DNA from: Elusimicrobiota bacterium
Lineage (GTDB): Bacteria; Elusimicrobiota; Elusimicrobia; UBA1565; UBA9628
DNA length: 51,388 bases
Assembly (NCBI GenBank): GCA_027452025.1
Contig: DAIDHI010000076.1
Location: 1-51,388 of the forward strand
Reading direction: 5' to 3'
Shown here: positions 23,131 to 33,700 of the stretch, in pieces
Layout of the letters: each line of letters opens with the position of its first letter
How positions within the stretch are numbered: the first letter of the stretch is position 1
Translations under genes and position numbers: made by a program
Notes under the pieces: generated by a model
Databases searched by the model: none
Told to the model about the DNA's origin: nothing
The model's input: only the letters and a program-made list of their open reading frames with translations

Positions 23131-26052
23131 ATGACACGACGCCCCGCGCGCGCCGCGCTCGCCGCAGTCTTGTCGGGCCTGCTCTGCGGACCGCAGGCGC
23201 TGGCCGCCGATGTCGAACGGCCCGCCGCGCCGGCCATCCCCTCGGTCTCCGAGCTGCCGGCGGCCGTGTCCGCCCCGCAAATCAGCCAAATCCCGTCGAT
23301 CCCCCAGACGCCCGCCGCGCTGCCGGCGACCGCCATCCCGTCCGCCGCCCCCGCGGCCCCAGCGGCCTCAGCGGCCCTCGCGCCCCAGGCGGCGCCCGCG
23401 GCGCCGCGTAAGACGATCCTGCAGCGGCTGCGCTCGAAGCTTGCGCTGCCCGCTGCCGCAGCGGCCGGCGCCGAGGATCAGCGCGGCGCGGCGGAACGCT
23501 CGTTCCTGTACCGGGCGTTCGGCATCCGCAAGCCGGCCGACCCAGCCTCCGCGCCGTCCCCGGTCCCGGTCCGCAAGCACGGCCGCAACGGCTCCGAGAC
23601 GGGCAAAGGCGACGACGGCGGCGGGTCCGACTATCCCCGCGACACCATCGTCTTCGACGGTCATCAATATCCCTCCGAGGCGTTTCGGCCCAATCTCCCC
23701 GTCGAGCCTCTGCTCATCCAGGCCATCGATTCGGCCAAGACCTCGCTCCACATCGCGCTTTACGAATTCAAGCTGACCGGCGTGCTCGACGCCCTGCGCC
23801 GCGCCCGCGAGCGCGGAGTCGAGATACATATCGTCGTCGATTTCTCGCAGGTCTATCCTCAGAAAGAGCCCGACGACGATTACACTCCCCGCAGAAGCCG
23901 GGAGATCTGGGCGCTCCTGCGCGAGGGCTTCGACGTCAAGCTTCTTCGCGGGCTTGGCCAATACGGCATCAACCACAACAAATTCGTCGTGATCGACCAC
24001 GGCGAGCGCGAGAGCCTCGCCGAGTACGGCTCCTACAACTGGTCCTGGACGGCCGAGGACGACCACTACGAAAACGCCGACTTCAGCGCGGACCCGACCG
24101 ACGTCGAGGGCCTCATGGCCTACTGGAACTACCTCGACGGCTTGGCCAAGCCCTTCGACAAGCGAGACGACCCCTCGCTCTACTCCTGGCCCGCCTCGGT
24201 GCCGCCGCCGCCGGCGGCCGCCCCGTCGATCGCCTTCAACGGGATCCGGGTCCCGCCCTACGTCTTTTCGCCGACCTCGGTTGCGGGCGCCTCGGCCGAG
24301 GACTGGATCGTGCAGGCGATCAACGCCTCCCGCAAGTCCGTCGACCTGGCGATCTTCGCCCTGCGCTCGACCAAGATCGCGGACGCCCTCGCCGCGGCCA
24401 AGCGCAGGCGAGTCCGCGTGCGCTTGATCATGGACGAAAGCCAGGCCGGCACCGAGGTCTTCGGTCCCTACGCCCAGTATCTGGCGGCCAACGGCATCGA
24501 GGTCTACACGCTCTCAGGCCCCGATCCCAACGCCGATTTCCCGCTCGCCCAGAAGATGCACGACAAGTTCGCCGTCTTCGACGGCAAGCTGGTGGAGACG
24601 GGATCGACCAACTACACCAAATACGGCGCCGAAGGCAACTTCGAGAACGCTCACTTCAAGGCCGCGCCCAAGTCCGTGGCGGCCTTCCAGTTCTCCTTCG
24701 ATCACATGCTCGCCTTGGCCAAGGCCTTCCCGAGGCCGGCGCGAGCGCCCGCGCTGCCGACCGACGCCGAGCTGCAAGCCCAGATGCGCCGGCCCCCATC
24801 GCCGCGCCCGGATCCGGTCCCGCCGCCGGCGCCCGGCCCGGGGCTCAAAGCCCGTCGCATCGGCTTCAACGGGTACATCTATCCCTCCTACGCCTTCCGC
24901 CCAGACACGCCCGTCGAGCCGCTTCTCGTCTCGGCCATCGACGCCGCGCAAAGCAGCGTGCGCCTGGCGCTCTACGAGTTCAACCTCGACGGCGTGCTGG
25001 ACGCCCTGCGGCGCGCCAAGGCGCGAGGCGTCAAGATCGAGATCGTCATCGACCGCTCGCATGTCTACACCAGCGGCCGCGACCATACGGGCCAGGCGCG
25101 CAAGCCCAGCGAGCAGATCCAGGCCCTCATCAACGAGGGTTTCGACGTCCTCCTGCTCAAAGGCAAGAAGAGCGGCATCCAGCACAACAAGTTCGGGCTC
25201 TTCGACGCCGACGAAACGGGCGGGCTGCTGGAATTCGGCTCCTACAACTACGCCCAGACCGCCGAGCGCGACCACTTCGAGAACGTGAAGTTCACCAACC
25301 ACGCCGCCGATCTGGCCGATTACCTGGCCTATTTCCACTATATGCGCGGCCTCGCCGAGCCCGTCGATCACGAGAAGCTCGGAGAAGTCCTTCAACGAGG
25401 CCTCGAGACGGAGGAAGCGGAGACCGATTCGGCCGGGGACAGCGTCCCGGGCTCCGACGAGGGGCGGACCTCGAAGACCCCAAAGCCGCCCACGAGCACC
25501 GCGCCCCTCTTCGACCTCAACGGCGGAAAGTTCTACCGACACTACTTCTCGCCGCAAGGCGGCATCGAGGACGCCTGGGTGCGCGCCATCGAGCTGGCGC
25601 GGGACTCAATCGACGTCGCCATCTTCGCCTTCTGGTCCAAGACCATCGCCGACTCGCTGCTCGCCGCCCGGGCCAAGAATCCGGGGCTCAAGATCAGGCT
25701 CGTCCTCGACGCCGGCCAATCGCGGCTGGCCAAGATCGACGGCGCGCCCGTCGCCGACTGGCTCACCGACCACGGCTTCGATTTCCGCATGCTCGCGGGG
25801 CCCGACGAGCACGGGGATCCGATGTTCGAGAAGCAGCACAACAAGTTCCTGATCGTCGACGGCAAGTATCTGATCACGGGCTCCTTCAACCCTTCGCCCA
25901 ACGCCGAGGACAACAGCTTCGAAAACGACAACCTCGTCGATGACCCCACGGACCTCGCCGGCTACGTGGATTATTTCGGGCGGATGTTCTCCCTCGGCTG
26001 GGCGCCTCGCGCCCCGGCGTCCGCCAAGCCGTCCGCGGCCCGCGGGATGTGA
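23131..26052 (+). CDS. Secreted protein with four phospholipase-D-type domains
   Basis: About 973 residues from the ATG at 23131. It has a signal peptide (MTRRPARAALAAVLSGLLCGPQALAA), then an Ala/Pro-rich low-complexity stretch to about residue 100. Four PLD domains follow, each with an HxKxxxxD motif and a later GSxN: HNKFVVID (near 281), HDKFAVFD (near 476), HNKFGLFD (near 684) and HNKFLIVD (near 902). Domains 1 and 3 share 'YPSxAFRP...PVEPLL..AID' and 'ALYEF...GVLDALRRA', while 2 and 4 share an 'AIFA....IADxLxAA' form. The order is therefore A-B-A'-B', an internal duplication of a two-HKD enzyme. It is probably an exported phosphodiesterase or nuclease with two active sites. It overlaps the EamA gene by 4 bases (GTGA). 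Confidence 0.9.
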   Translation: MTRRPARAALAAVLSGLLCGPQALAADVERPAAPAIPSVSELPAAVSAPQISQIPSIPQTPAALPATAIPSAAPAAPAASAALAPQAAPAAPRKTILQRLRSKLALPAAAAAGAEDQRGAAERSFLYRAFGIRKPADPASAPSPVPVRKHGRNGSETGKGDDGGGSDYPRDTIVFDGHQYPSEAFRPNLPVEPLLIQAIDSAKTSLHIALYEFKLTGVLDALRRARERGVEIHIVVDFSQVYPQKEPDDDYTPRRSREIWALLREGFDVKLLRGLGQYGINHNKFVVIDHGERESLAEYGSYNWSWTAEDDHYENADFSADPTDVEGLMAYWNYLDGLAKPFDKRDDPSLYSWPASVPPPPAAAPSIAFNGIRVPPYVFSPTSVAGASAEDWIVQAINASRKSVDLAIFALRSTKIADALAAAKRRRVRVRLIMDESQAGTEVFGPYAQYLAANGIEVYTLSGPDPNADFPLAQKMHDKFAVFDGKLVETGSTNYTKYGAEGNFENAHFKAAPKSVAAFQFSFDHMLALAKAFPRPARAPALPTDAELQAQMRRPPSPRPDPVPPPAPGPGLKARRIGFNGYIYPSYAFRPDTPVEPLLVSAIDAAQSSVRLALYEFNLDGVLDALRRAKARGVKIEIVIDRSHVYTSGRDHTGQARKPSEQIQALINEGFDVLLLKGKKSGIQHNKFGLFDADETGGLLEFGSYNYAQTAERDHFENVKFTNHAADLADYLAYFHYMRGLAEPVDHEKLGEVLQRGLETEEAETDSAGDSVPGSDEGRTSKTPKPPTSTAPLFDLNGGKFYRHYFSPQGGIEDAWVRAIELARDSIDVAIFAFWSKTIADSLLAARAKNPGLKIRLVLDAGQSRLAKIDGAPVADWLTDHGFDFRMLAGPDEHGDPMFEKQHNKFLIVDGKYLITGSFNPSPNAEDNSFENDNLVDDPTDLAGYVDYFGRMFSLGWAPRAPASAKPSAARGM

Positions 26053-26924
26053 CGCCGCTCGCCGCCCTCCTTCTTTGCTGGTTCGTCACCGCGCTCTGGC
26101 CCATCGTCGGGGCCTCCGGCATGCGCTACTTCTCCGGCCTGGTGTTCACCGAGGCCGGCTTGGCGGTGGGCCTGCTCGTCCTGACGCCGTGGCTGTTGCG
26201 CGGAGGCCGCTGGAAGACCCTGCTCGATCGCAGGCTCATGCCGGCCTTTTTCTGGATGGGGCTTTTCAGCGGGGCCGCGACGGCCATCTACGTCGCGGCC
26301 CTCGCCTACACCACGCCCGCCAACGCCGCCGTCACCGCCCAGGTGGAGGTGATCTATTCCGGGATCTTGTCGATGTGGCTGCTCGGCGAGCGGCCGTCCG
26401 CCGCTCAAACGATCGCAAGCGCTCTCGTCATCGCCGGGACCGGCCTCATCATGGCTCACGACCTCAGCTCGCCGCGCTGGCGAGGCGACTTGATGATCCT
26501 GGCCACGCCCTGGATGTATCAGGTTTCGCACATCTTCTCAAAGAAGCTGCCGCCCGGCATCGACCCCGTGGAGATCTCGGGCGCCCGCGCGCTCTACAGC
26601 CTGCTCGCGCTCGCGCCCTTTTGCGCCTGGGCGCTCTTCCACGGCGCCGCCTGGAGCGTCGCCCCGGCCGCGCTCGGCGCGCTGCTGCTGCAGGGCGGAC
26701 TCCAGTCCAGCCTCAACTTCGTGCTGTGGTACGCGGCGATCCAGCGCATGGACTTGGCCAAAGCGACGGCCGTCCTGCTCTCCTACCCGGCGCTGACGAT
26801 GCTCTTCTCATGGCTGCTCGGCCGGGAGTCCGTAGCCGCGCTCCAGGTCCTCGGCCTCTCAGTGACGCTGGCCGGCGCGTTCTGGATCTCGAGCCTCACC
26901 GTCGCCAGAACGGCCGAGGTCTGA
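26049..26924 (+). CDS. EamA/DMT-superfamily transporter
   Basis: A 291-residue integral membrane protein with about ten hydrophobic helices in two EamA repeats: GAATAIYVAALAYTTPANAAVTAQVEVIYSGI in the first half and LQSSLNFVLWYAAIQRMDLAKATAVLLSYPALTMLFSWLLGRES in the second. DMT transporters usually export or import small metabolites. The substrate is unknown. The GTG start overlaps the PLD gene stop by 4 bases. Confidence 0.87.
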   Translation: MTPLAALLLCWFVTALWPIVGASGMRYFSGLVFTEAGLAVGLLVLTPWLLRGGRWKTLLDRRLMPAFFWMGLFSGAATAIYVAALAYTTPANAAVTAQVEVIYSGILSMWLLGERPSAAQTIASALVIAGTGLIMAHDLSSPRWRGDLMILATPWMYQVSHIFSKKLPPGIDPVEISGARALYSLLALAPFCAWALFHGAAWSVAPAALGALLLQGGLQSSLNFVLWYAAIQRMDLAKATAVLLSYPALTMLFSWLLGRESVAALQVLGLSVTLAGAFWISSLTVARTAEV

Positions 26925-26930
26925 TAGAAT
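26925..26930 (+). promoter_or_regulatory. -10 box of the ferredoxin gene, leaderless spacing
   Basis: TAGAAT ends 7 bases before the ATG at 26938. TCGCCA (26902-26907), matching TTGACA at 4 of 6 positions, lies 17 bases upstream inside the end of the transporter gene. Confidence 0.5.
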
Positions 26931-26937
26931 ACGCGCA

Positions 26938-27237
26938 ATGGAGCGTAAAAACGTTCCCTATCAGAAGACGATCTTCGTCTGCACCAACGCCCGAGAAGGC
27001 GGGCGGGTCGCCTGCGGCAACCCGGGCCGCGGCGGAATGGAGTTGTGCGAGGCGCTCAAGGACTCCGTCAAGCGCCTGGGGCTCAAGGGCAAGGTCCGCG
27101 TGGCGCGCAGCGGCTGCCTGGACCTGTGCGAGAAAGGGCCCAACGCCTTCGTCTATCCGGACGGGCAGTGGTACAGCGGCATCGGGCCCCGCGACGTGCC
27201 CGAGCTGATCAAAAAGCTCGAGTCAGCCGGCGGATGA
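26938..27237 (+). CDS. Thioredoxin-like [2Fe-2S] ferredoxin-domain protein
   Basis: A 99-residue protein. TIFVCTNAREGGRVACGNPG near the start and VARSGCLDLCEKGPNAFVYPDGQWY in the middle give four cysteines in the pattern of the thioredoxin-fold [2Fe-2S] family (NuoE C-domain / Shethna-like). It is probably a small electron carrier. It has its own promoter-like box and its 3' end overlaps the minus-strand remnant by 29 bases. Confidence 0.85.
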   Translation: MERKNVPYQKTIFVCTNAREGGRVACGNPGRGGMELCEALKDSVKRLGLKGKVRVARSGCLDLCEKGPNAFVYPDGQWYSGIGPRDVPELIKKLESAGG

Positions 27238-27535
27238 TCTCGGCGGCCCGCTTCGAGGGCCGGCCGGTGAGAAAGCCGCTTCCTACCGCGCGCCCGTCGG
27301 CGTTCTTCAGGAACCAATGCATGTCGCCCTCGTGGCGCACGTGCATGGCTTTCCAGCACGCCGCGGACGCGCGCGGCCAGCGCCTGCGGACTCAGCCGCT
27401 CGATAGCGCGCTGCGGCTGCGGCGAGACGGCGAAGATCACCGCGCGTCCGGCAGCCGGATCGGCGATATAGAGGTAGCCTCCGGCCTGGCGCCGGGAGTC
27501 TCGGCCAGCAGCAAGAATCTCACGCGGCGATTCTA
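27209..27535 (-). pseudogene. Frameshifted remnant of a small protein gene
   Basis: Reading the minus strand, two coherent segments sit in different frames. The first is RQAGGYLYIADPAAGRAVIF and onward through a helix ending RVRGVLE. The second starts at ATG 27346 and reads MHVRHEGDMHWFLKNADGRA to a stop at 27209. They fit end to end as one domain (strand-helix-strand) if one base is gained or lost near 27347. The upstream part also has no clear start codon. It is probably a decaying gene, or a sequencing error if the read depth is low. I do not recognise the family. Confidence 0.4.
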
Positions 27536-27592
27536 GCAGGCGGCCGCCTCGCGACCCCAGGGCCCCGGCGCGCCAAGCCGCCGGTCGAACGC

Positions 27593-27677
27593 GCCTTTGC
27601 CGCTATATATCCAAAACGATAACAGCTCGGCTGGCGTGTAAAAGGCGTTGTCGTTTGAAGCATATAGCGGTAAAGGC
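27593..27677 (+). repeat. 85-base imperfect inverted repeat / possible structured RNA
   Basis: Arm 1 (27593-27623) and arm 2 (27647-27677) are inverted copies around a 23-base spacer. The outer 16 bp differ only at 27599/27671 and the inner 10 bp only at 27620/27650. Both differences are G-T pairs that would become G-U wobbles in a plus-strand RNA. A 5-base internal loop separates the two stems. The second arm can also pair with the adjacent TTTACCG. The element sits 15 bases beyond the stop of the XRE-like gene. It could be a bidirectional terminator, a miniature inverted-repeat element or a regulatory RNA. Confidence 0.5.
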
Positions 27678-27692
27678 ATTTACCGGCCCCTG

Positions 27693-28028
27693 CTACCGCC
27701 CCGCGCGCAACTGCGCCAGCATCCGCTCCTCGCGGCGCTCCATTTCCTCGATGCACCAATCGTCCGCGTCCTCGCAGGAGGACACGGGAACCAGCGGCGC
27801 GTAATAGCCCAGCGCCTGGAAGAGCCTGCGCCAAGTCGAGAGCCTGGCGTCTCGCCCCGCTTCCAGCCGGCAGACGGCGGCCGGCGTCACGCCGGCCAGC
27901 GCGGCGAGCACTCTCTGAGAGACGCGGCGCTCGCAGCGCAGGGCGTAAAGCTGCTCGCCCGGCGAGGCTCGAATCCACTTCAGGGGAATCTCGGCGGCGG
28001 CCCGCCATACGTCGTCAGGGATTTCCAT
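27693..28028 (-). CDS. XRE-like helix-turn-helix regulator
   Basis: A 111-residue protein. Residues about 28-70 form a lambda-repressor-like helix-turn-helix (LRCERRVSQRVLAALAGVTPAAVCRLEAGRDARLSTWRRLFQALG). The N- and C-terminal parts are short and charged, with a Glu/Arg-rich tail. It probably binds DNA as a dimer; the targets are unknown. No toxin gene is recognisable next to it. A TATACT box (plus 28033-28038) lies just before the ATG, with the palindrome GTATAC inside it. The inverted repeat at 27593-27677 follows its stop. Confidence 0.72.
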   Translation of the reverse strand: MEIPDDVWRAAAEIPLKWIRASPGEQLYALRCERRVSQRVLAALAGVTPAAVCRLEAGRDARLSTWRRLFQALGYYAPLVPVSSCEDADDWCIEEMERREERMLAQLRAGR

Positions 28029-28064
28029 CCTAAGTATACGGATCGGGGCCCGTTCAGTTCCCGG

Positions 28065-28478
28065 CTAGTTGGCGACGCGGGCGCGCTGGAGCCAGCGCGC
28101 GTTGTCGCGCAGCCAGCGGCGACGGGCCTTGTAGTCGGGGCACTGGCGCTCGACGTGGGCCCAGAAGCGGCGAGAGTGGTTCATCTCGAGCAGGTGCGCC
28201 AGCTCGTGGACGACCAGATAGTCGACGACCTCCGGCGGCGCGAGCGCCACGCGCCAGTTGAAGTTCAGGTTGCCGGCTTGGGAGCAGCTGCCCCACAACG
28301 TGCGCTGGTCCTTGATGAAGATGCGCTTGTAGCTCACGCCCATGGCCGCCGCGAAGTGCTCAGCGCGGGCCGTGAAGACCGTCCGCGCGTGCTCCCGGGA
28401 CGCGGGCGGGAAAACCTCCGGCAGCTCGCGCCGCAGGGATTTGAGAAAGCCGCGGATGTCGTCGAGGAGCTCGCTCAT
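28065..28478 (-). CDS. YgjP-like zinc metallopeptidase (DUF45)
   Basis: A 137-residue protein. LWGSCSQAGNLNFNWRVALAPPEVVDYLVVHELAHLLEMNHSRRFW is the YgjP / WLM-type signature. H91 and H95 of HELAH and H101 bind zinc, and E92 is the general base. The usual family is about 170-240 residues, so the N-terminal domain is short here. It is probably a cytoplasmic protease. The start overlaps the DUF2905 stop by 4 bases (ATGA). Confidence 0.85.
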   Translation of the reverse strand: MSELLDDIRGFLKSLRRELPEVFPPASREHARTVFTARAEHFAAAMGVSYKRIFIKDQRTLWGSCSQAGNLNFNWRVALAPPEVVDYLVVHELAHLLEMNHSRRFWAHVERQCPDYKARRRWLRDNARWLQRARVAN

Positions 28479-28681
28479 TTACGGCGCAGCAAGGACAGGA
28501 TCAGGGTCAGGAGGATGCTGACGAGGATCGATGTGGCCAGCGGGAAGTAGAACGTGAAGTTCTTGCGCTTGACGTAAATATCTCCGGGCAGCCGGCCGAT
28601 CCATGGGACCTTTCCGGCCAGCATGATCATAGCGCCGAGGCCGGCGACGATCAGGCCCAGGACGACCAGGCTCTTGCCCAT
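28475..28681 (-). CDS. DUF2905 small membrane protein
   Basis: A 68-residue protein with two membrane helices flanking the conserved loop GKVPWIGRLPGDIYVKRKNFTFYFPLATSI, which is the DUF2905 signature. The function is unknown. It is coupled to the YgjP-like gene by an ATGA overlap and is divergent from purA. Confidence 0.85.
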   Translation of the reverse strand: MGKSLVVLGLIVAGLGAMIMLAGKVPWIGRLPGDIYVKRKNFTFYFPLATSILVSILLTLILSLLRRK

Positions 28682-28715
28682 GGCGGATATTTTATCAGGT
28701 CGAAGGGCCCAGTGA

Positions 28716-30061
<1,346 letters not shown>

Positions 30062-30062
<1 letters not shown>

Positions 30063-30760
30063 TGCTCGTCAAAGGCTACCTGGGGATCGCCGGGACGATC
30101 GGCGTGGGCAAGTCCACGCTGACCGTGGAACTGGCCGAGGCTCTGGGCTTCGAGCCGGCCCTCGAGGACGCGGGCGCCAATCCCTACCTGCCCGACTTCT
30201 ACCAGGACATGCACGCGCACGTCACCAAGATGCAGATCTGGTTCTTGAGCCACCGCGTGGCCGAGCACCGGCGCATCGCGCGGCGCATCCGCGAAGGCGC
30301 GGCCCGGGGAGTCGTCAAGGATCGCACGGTCTGGGAGGACATCGTGTTCGCCAAGATGTTCAACCACGGGCCGGACAAGATCCTCTCCGACCTCGACTAC
30401 CAGACTTATCTCGGGCTCTTCGAGAACATGGTCCTCTATGAGCCGCTGTTTCCCGAGCTGCTGATCTATCTCGACTGCAAGCCCGAGACGGCGATCGCGC
30501 GCATCCACCGGCGCGGCCGGCCGATGGAGCAGGGCGTGACCGTCGAGTATCTGACGGCCCTCCAGCAGGCCTATTACGAGTTCCTGGACGAAATGAAGAC
30601 CTACGGCGTCTCGATCCTGAAGATCGACTGGGAGGAGTTCATGCCCCTGTCCCAGCTCGTCGACCTCGTCCATAAAAGCGTAACACGTCCCGGCCAAAAT
30701 AAGCCTGCTTGGACAAGCAGGAACAAGAGTTCTTCGACGCCTCGGCCGTCAACGATCTAG
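30062..30760 (+). CDS. Deoxynucleoside kinase (dNK/dGK-dCK family)
   Basis: A 232-residue protein. The P-loop GIAGTIGVGKST is at residues 8-19. FYQDMHAHVTKMQIWFLSHRV matches the substrate-binding helices. DRTVWED corresponds to the family's ERS motif and RIHRRGRPMEQG to the lid. It phosphorylates deoxynucleosides (dA, dG or dC) for salvage, which fits its coupling to purA. The GTG start overlaps the purA stop by 1 base. The last 52 bases overlap the coiled-coil gene, so the C-terminus after about residue 215 is unlikely to be conserved. Confidence 0.88.
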
Positions 30761-33700
30761 AGACGGCCCGCCTCGCCCTGAGGTGGGCGCTCGAGCGCAT
30801 CCACAAGCTTTCCGGCGAGAGCGCGGCTCTCAAGGAAGAGCGCGACAGCGCCGCCCTGCAAGCGCGCAAGCTCTCCGAGGACAACGCCCAGAAAGACGAC
30901 GCCGTCCGCCGCTGGAAAGAGACGATCCGCCTCTGGGAGTCCTCCCTCCAGGATCACAAAAAGATGGAGGAGACGCTGCGCGAGGAGCTGCGCCAGGAGC
31001 TCAGGCGCGACCAGGACGCGCACGTCCGCGCCGAGCGCGCCGAGCTCGAAAAGCAGCTCGACCTCCTCAAGCGCCAGCTCGCCGACAAGGAGACGGAGAT
31101 CGGAAGCCTCAAGCGCGGCGCGATCGACGCCGCCCGCGAGGCGCGCGAGGCCGCCGAGCGCGAGGCGCAGGCCCTGCTCAAGCACCAGGAGCAGTCCTTC
31201 GAGGACACCAAGCGCGCCGTCTCCGACCGCCTGAGCGCCCAAGCCGAGGCCCTGCGCGCCCGCGAGCGGGACCTCGAAGAGCAGCAGCGCCAGATCGAGG
31301 ACCAGATCCGCGCCCGAGACCTGGAGCTGCGGCGCAAATACGAGAAGTTCGAGGAGGATTCCCTCCGCCACAGCCGCGAGACCCTGGCGCGCGAGGAGCA
31401 GGGGCTCCACGAGAAGCTCGAGGGCACGCTCGCCGCCCAGGAAGAGTCCTTGCGGCGCAAGGAAGAGCTGCTCGAGGAACGCCGCCGCAAGCTCGACACA
31501 GACTACGCCAAGCGCACGGAGGAGCTCGACAAGGTTTACCGGGACCGCTTCGACCGCGAGCGCCAGCGCCTGGAAGAGCGCGTCGAGGAGGAGCGGCGCT
31601 TCCTCGAGCGCCACAACGCCGAAAAGACCGCCAAGCTCGAGGAAGACTTCCGCATCCGCCACCGGGACGTCGTCGCCGCCTTCGAGGCCAAGGAGGCCGA
31701 GAGCCTCGCCCAATATCAGGCGCTGCAGAACCAGCTCCTCGCCAAGGAAAAGGACCTCTGGCTCAAGCACCAGAAGCAGCTCGAGGAATCCTTGGTCAAG
31801 CTGCGCGGGGAGCTCAACGCCCGCCGCGAGGAGTCCGAGAAGGACTTCTCCACGCGCGAGAACCTCCTGCTCGCCCAGCTGCAGGAGATGGAGGACGCCT
31901 ACCGGACCAAGCAAGAGGAGATCGAGCACAAGACCCGCCAGATCCAGGAGCAGTGGACCGCCAAGGAGCGCGCCCAGTGGGAGGAGCACCAGAAAAAGCT
32001 CCAGGACGCCACGCTCGAGGCTCATAAGCGCCTGGAGACCGAGCGCTCGGGCTTCGAGGCGACCGTCGCGGCCATCCGCGACAAGGCGCAGGCGGATTTC
32101 GCCGAGCAATGGGCGCAGCGCGAGCGGGCGCTTTCCGAGGACCACGAGCGCGCCCTGCAAGCCGTCCGCCAGCGCCTCTCGGCCCAGCTCGACGAGGAGC
32201 GCTCCGCCCGGGACGCGGCTTTCAAGGAGCGCGAGGAGAAGCTCGACTTGTCGCTGCGCCAGCGCGAGGCCGCGCTGCGCCGCCAGATGTCCGACGAGCA
32301 GGAGCGCTGGCTCAAGAGCCACGAGGAGTCCGCCGAGGCGCTGCGCAAGGACCTCGCCGAGCGCTCCGCGCGGGAGGCCGAGGCCGCGCAAGCGCGCTAC
32401 GACGACCGGCTTCGCGCGCTCGAGGCCGATTTCCGCCAGAAGCTCGCCGCCGATCGGGCGGCGCTCGAACTGAAGCACCAGGACCTCGAGAAAGCCCTGC
32501 GTGACGAATGGCAGGCCCGCTCCGAGCGCGAGATCGAGGCCAAGAAGCGCGCCCTCGATGAGGCCTTCGCCGCCCGCGAAGTCGACCTGCGCCAGCTCGA
32601 GGGGCAGCTGGAGGCCCGGTTCCTGGAAAAGGAAAAGACGCTGCGCCAGGGCCTGCTCGAACGCGAGACGCAGCTCAAGGAGGAGCTTTGCCGCAAGGAG
32701 GAGGCGCTGCTGCGCTCCTCCGAGACCGCTCTGGCCCAGGAAAAAACGATCCTCGCCCAGCGCCACGCCGAGCTGGAGCGGACGCTGCGCGACCGCGCCG
32801 CCCAAGAGCAGGTCCAACTGCAGGAAAACTGGGCCCAACGCGAGCGCGAGTGGGTCGCCCAGCGCGAGGTTCTGCTCAACGCCGACCGCGAGCGTCTGGA
32901 GCAGGCCTTCAAGCAAAAAGAGGCCGTGCTCGAGGGCCTGCGCCGCGAGCTCGAGGACCGCTACGCGGCGCGCCTGCGAGAGGCGGAGGCCGCGGCCACC
33001 CGCCGCGTCGCCGAGCTCGAGGACGCCAATCTGCGCCGGGCCGAGGAGGTCGAGGCCCTGCGCGTCGCGCTGATGGTCGAGGCGCGGGCCAAGGAAGGCG
33101 AGCTTCACGAGAAGTTCCGCCAGAAGGAGACCCAGCTCAAGGGAATGATCGAGGAGCGCATGTCCGCCCTGTCCAAGGGCGAGGCCTCCTATCAGGAAGC
33201 GTGGATCAAGCGGGAGGCCGAGCTGCAGCAGGCTCTGACCAAGCGGGAGGCCCAGTGGCTGGAGGCGCGCAAGCAGGAACTGGCCAAGGAGCGGCTGGAC
33301 TGGGAGCAGGCCCGCGAGCAGGAGATCGCCCAGCGCCGCCGCGAGCTCGAGATCGGCTTCCAGAACCGCGAAAAGCTCCTGGAGGAAGCCATCAGGAACC
33401 GGCAGCGCGAGACCGAGGCCGCGCTGATCCAGAAAGAGAAGGATCTGATCCTCGCCTACGACGACCAGATCTACAAGGCCCGCACCGAGCTGGACGCCTC
33501 CTACCGCGCCCGCGAGGAAGCCCTGGAGCTCAAGTACCTGGAGCTAGAAAAGAGGCTCACCGGAGAGTGGGTCGGCAAGGAAAACCTCTGGAACGCGCAA
33601 AAGACGCAGCTCGTCGAGCGAGAGATCGCCCAGCTGCGCGCCAATTTCACGCAGAAAGAAGCGGCGCTGGAGCAGCGCATCGCCGACGCCGAGAAAGCCC

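Noticed and set aside
27593-27677. Integron attC site
   Set aside because: The arms do not end in the RYYYAAC and GTTRRRY core sites, and no integrase or gene cassettes are present.
27693-28028. Antitoxin of a HigBA-type toxin-antitoxin pair
   Set aside because: The helix-turn-helix fits, but neither neighbour looks like a toxin, and the gene downstream is a remnant with no RelE/HigB motifs.
30757-33108. Long minus-strand open frame (783 codons) opposite the coiled-coil gene
   Set aside because: It is Leu-rich with no domain and is explained by the biased codons of the coiled-coil gene read backwards. The plus frame has clear heptads and operon position.
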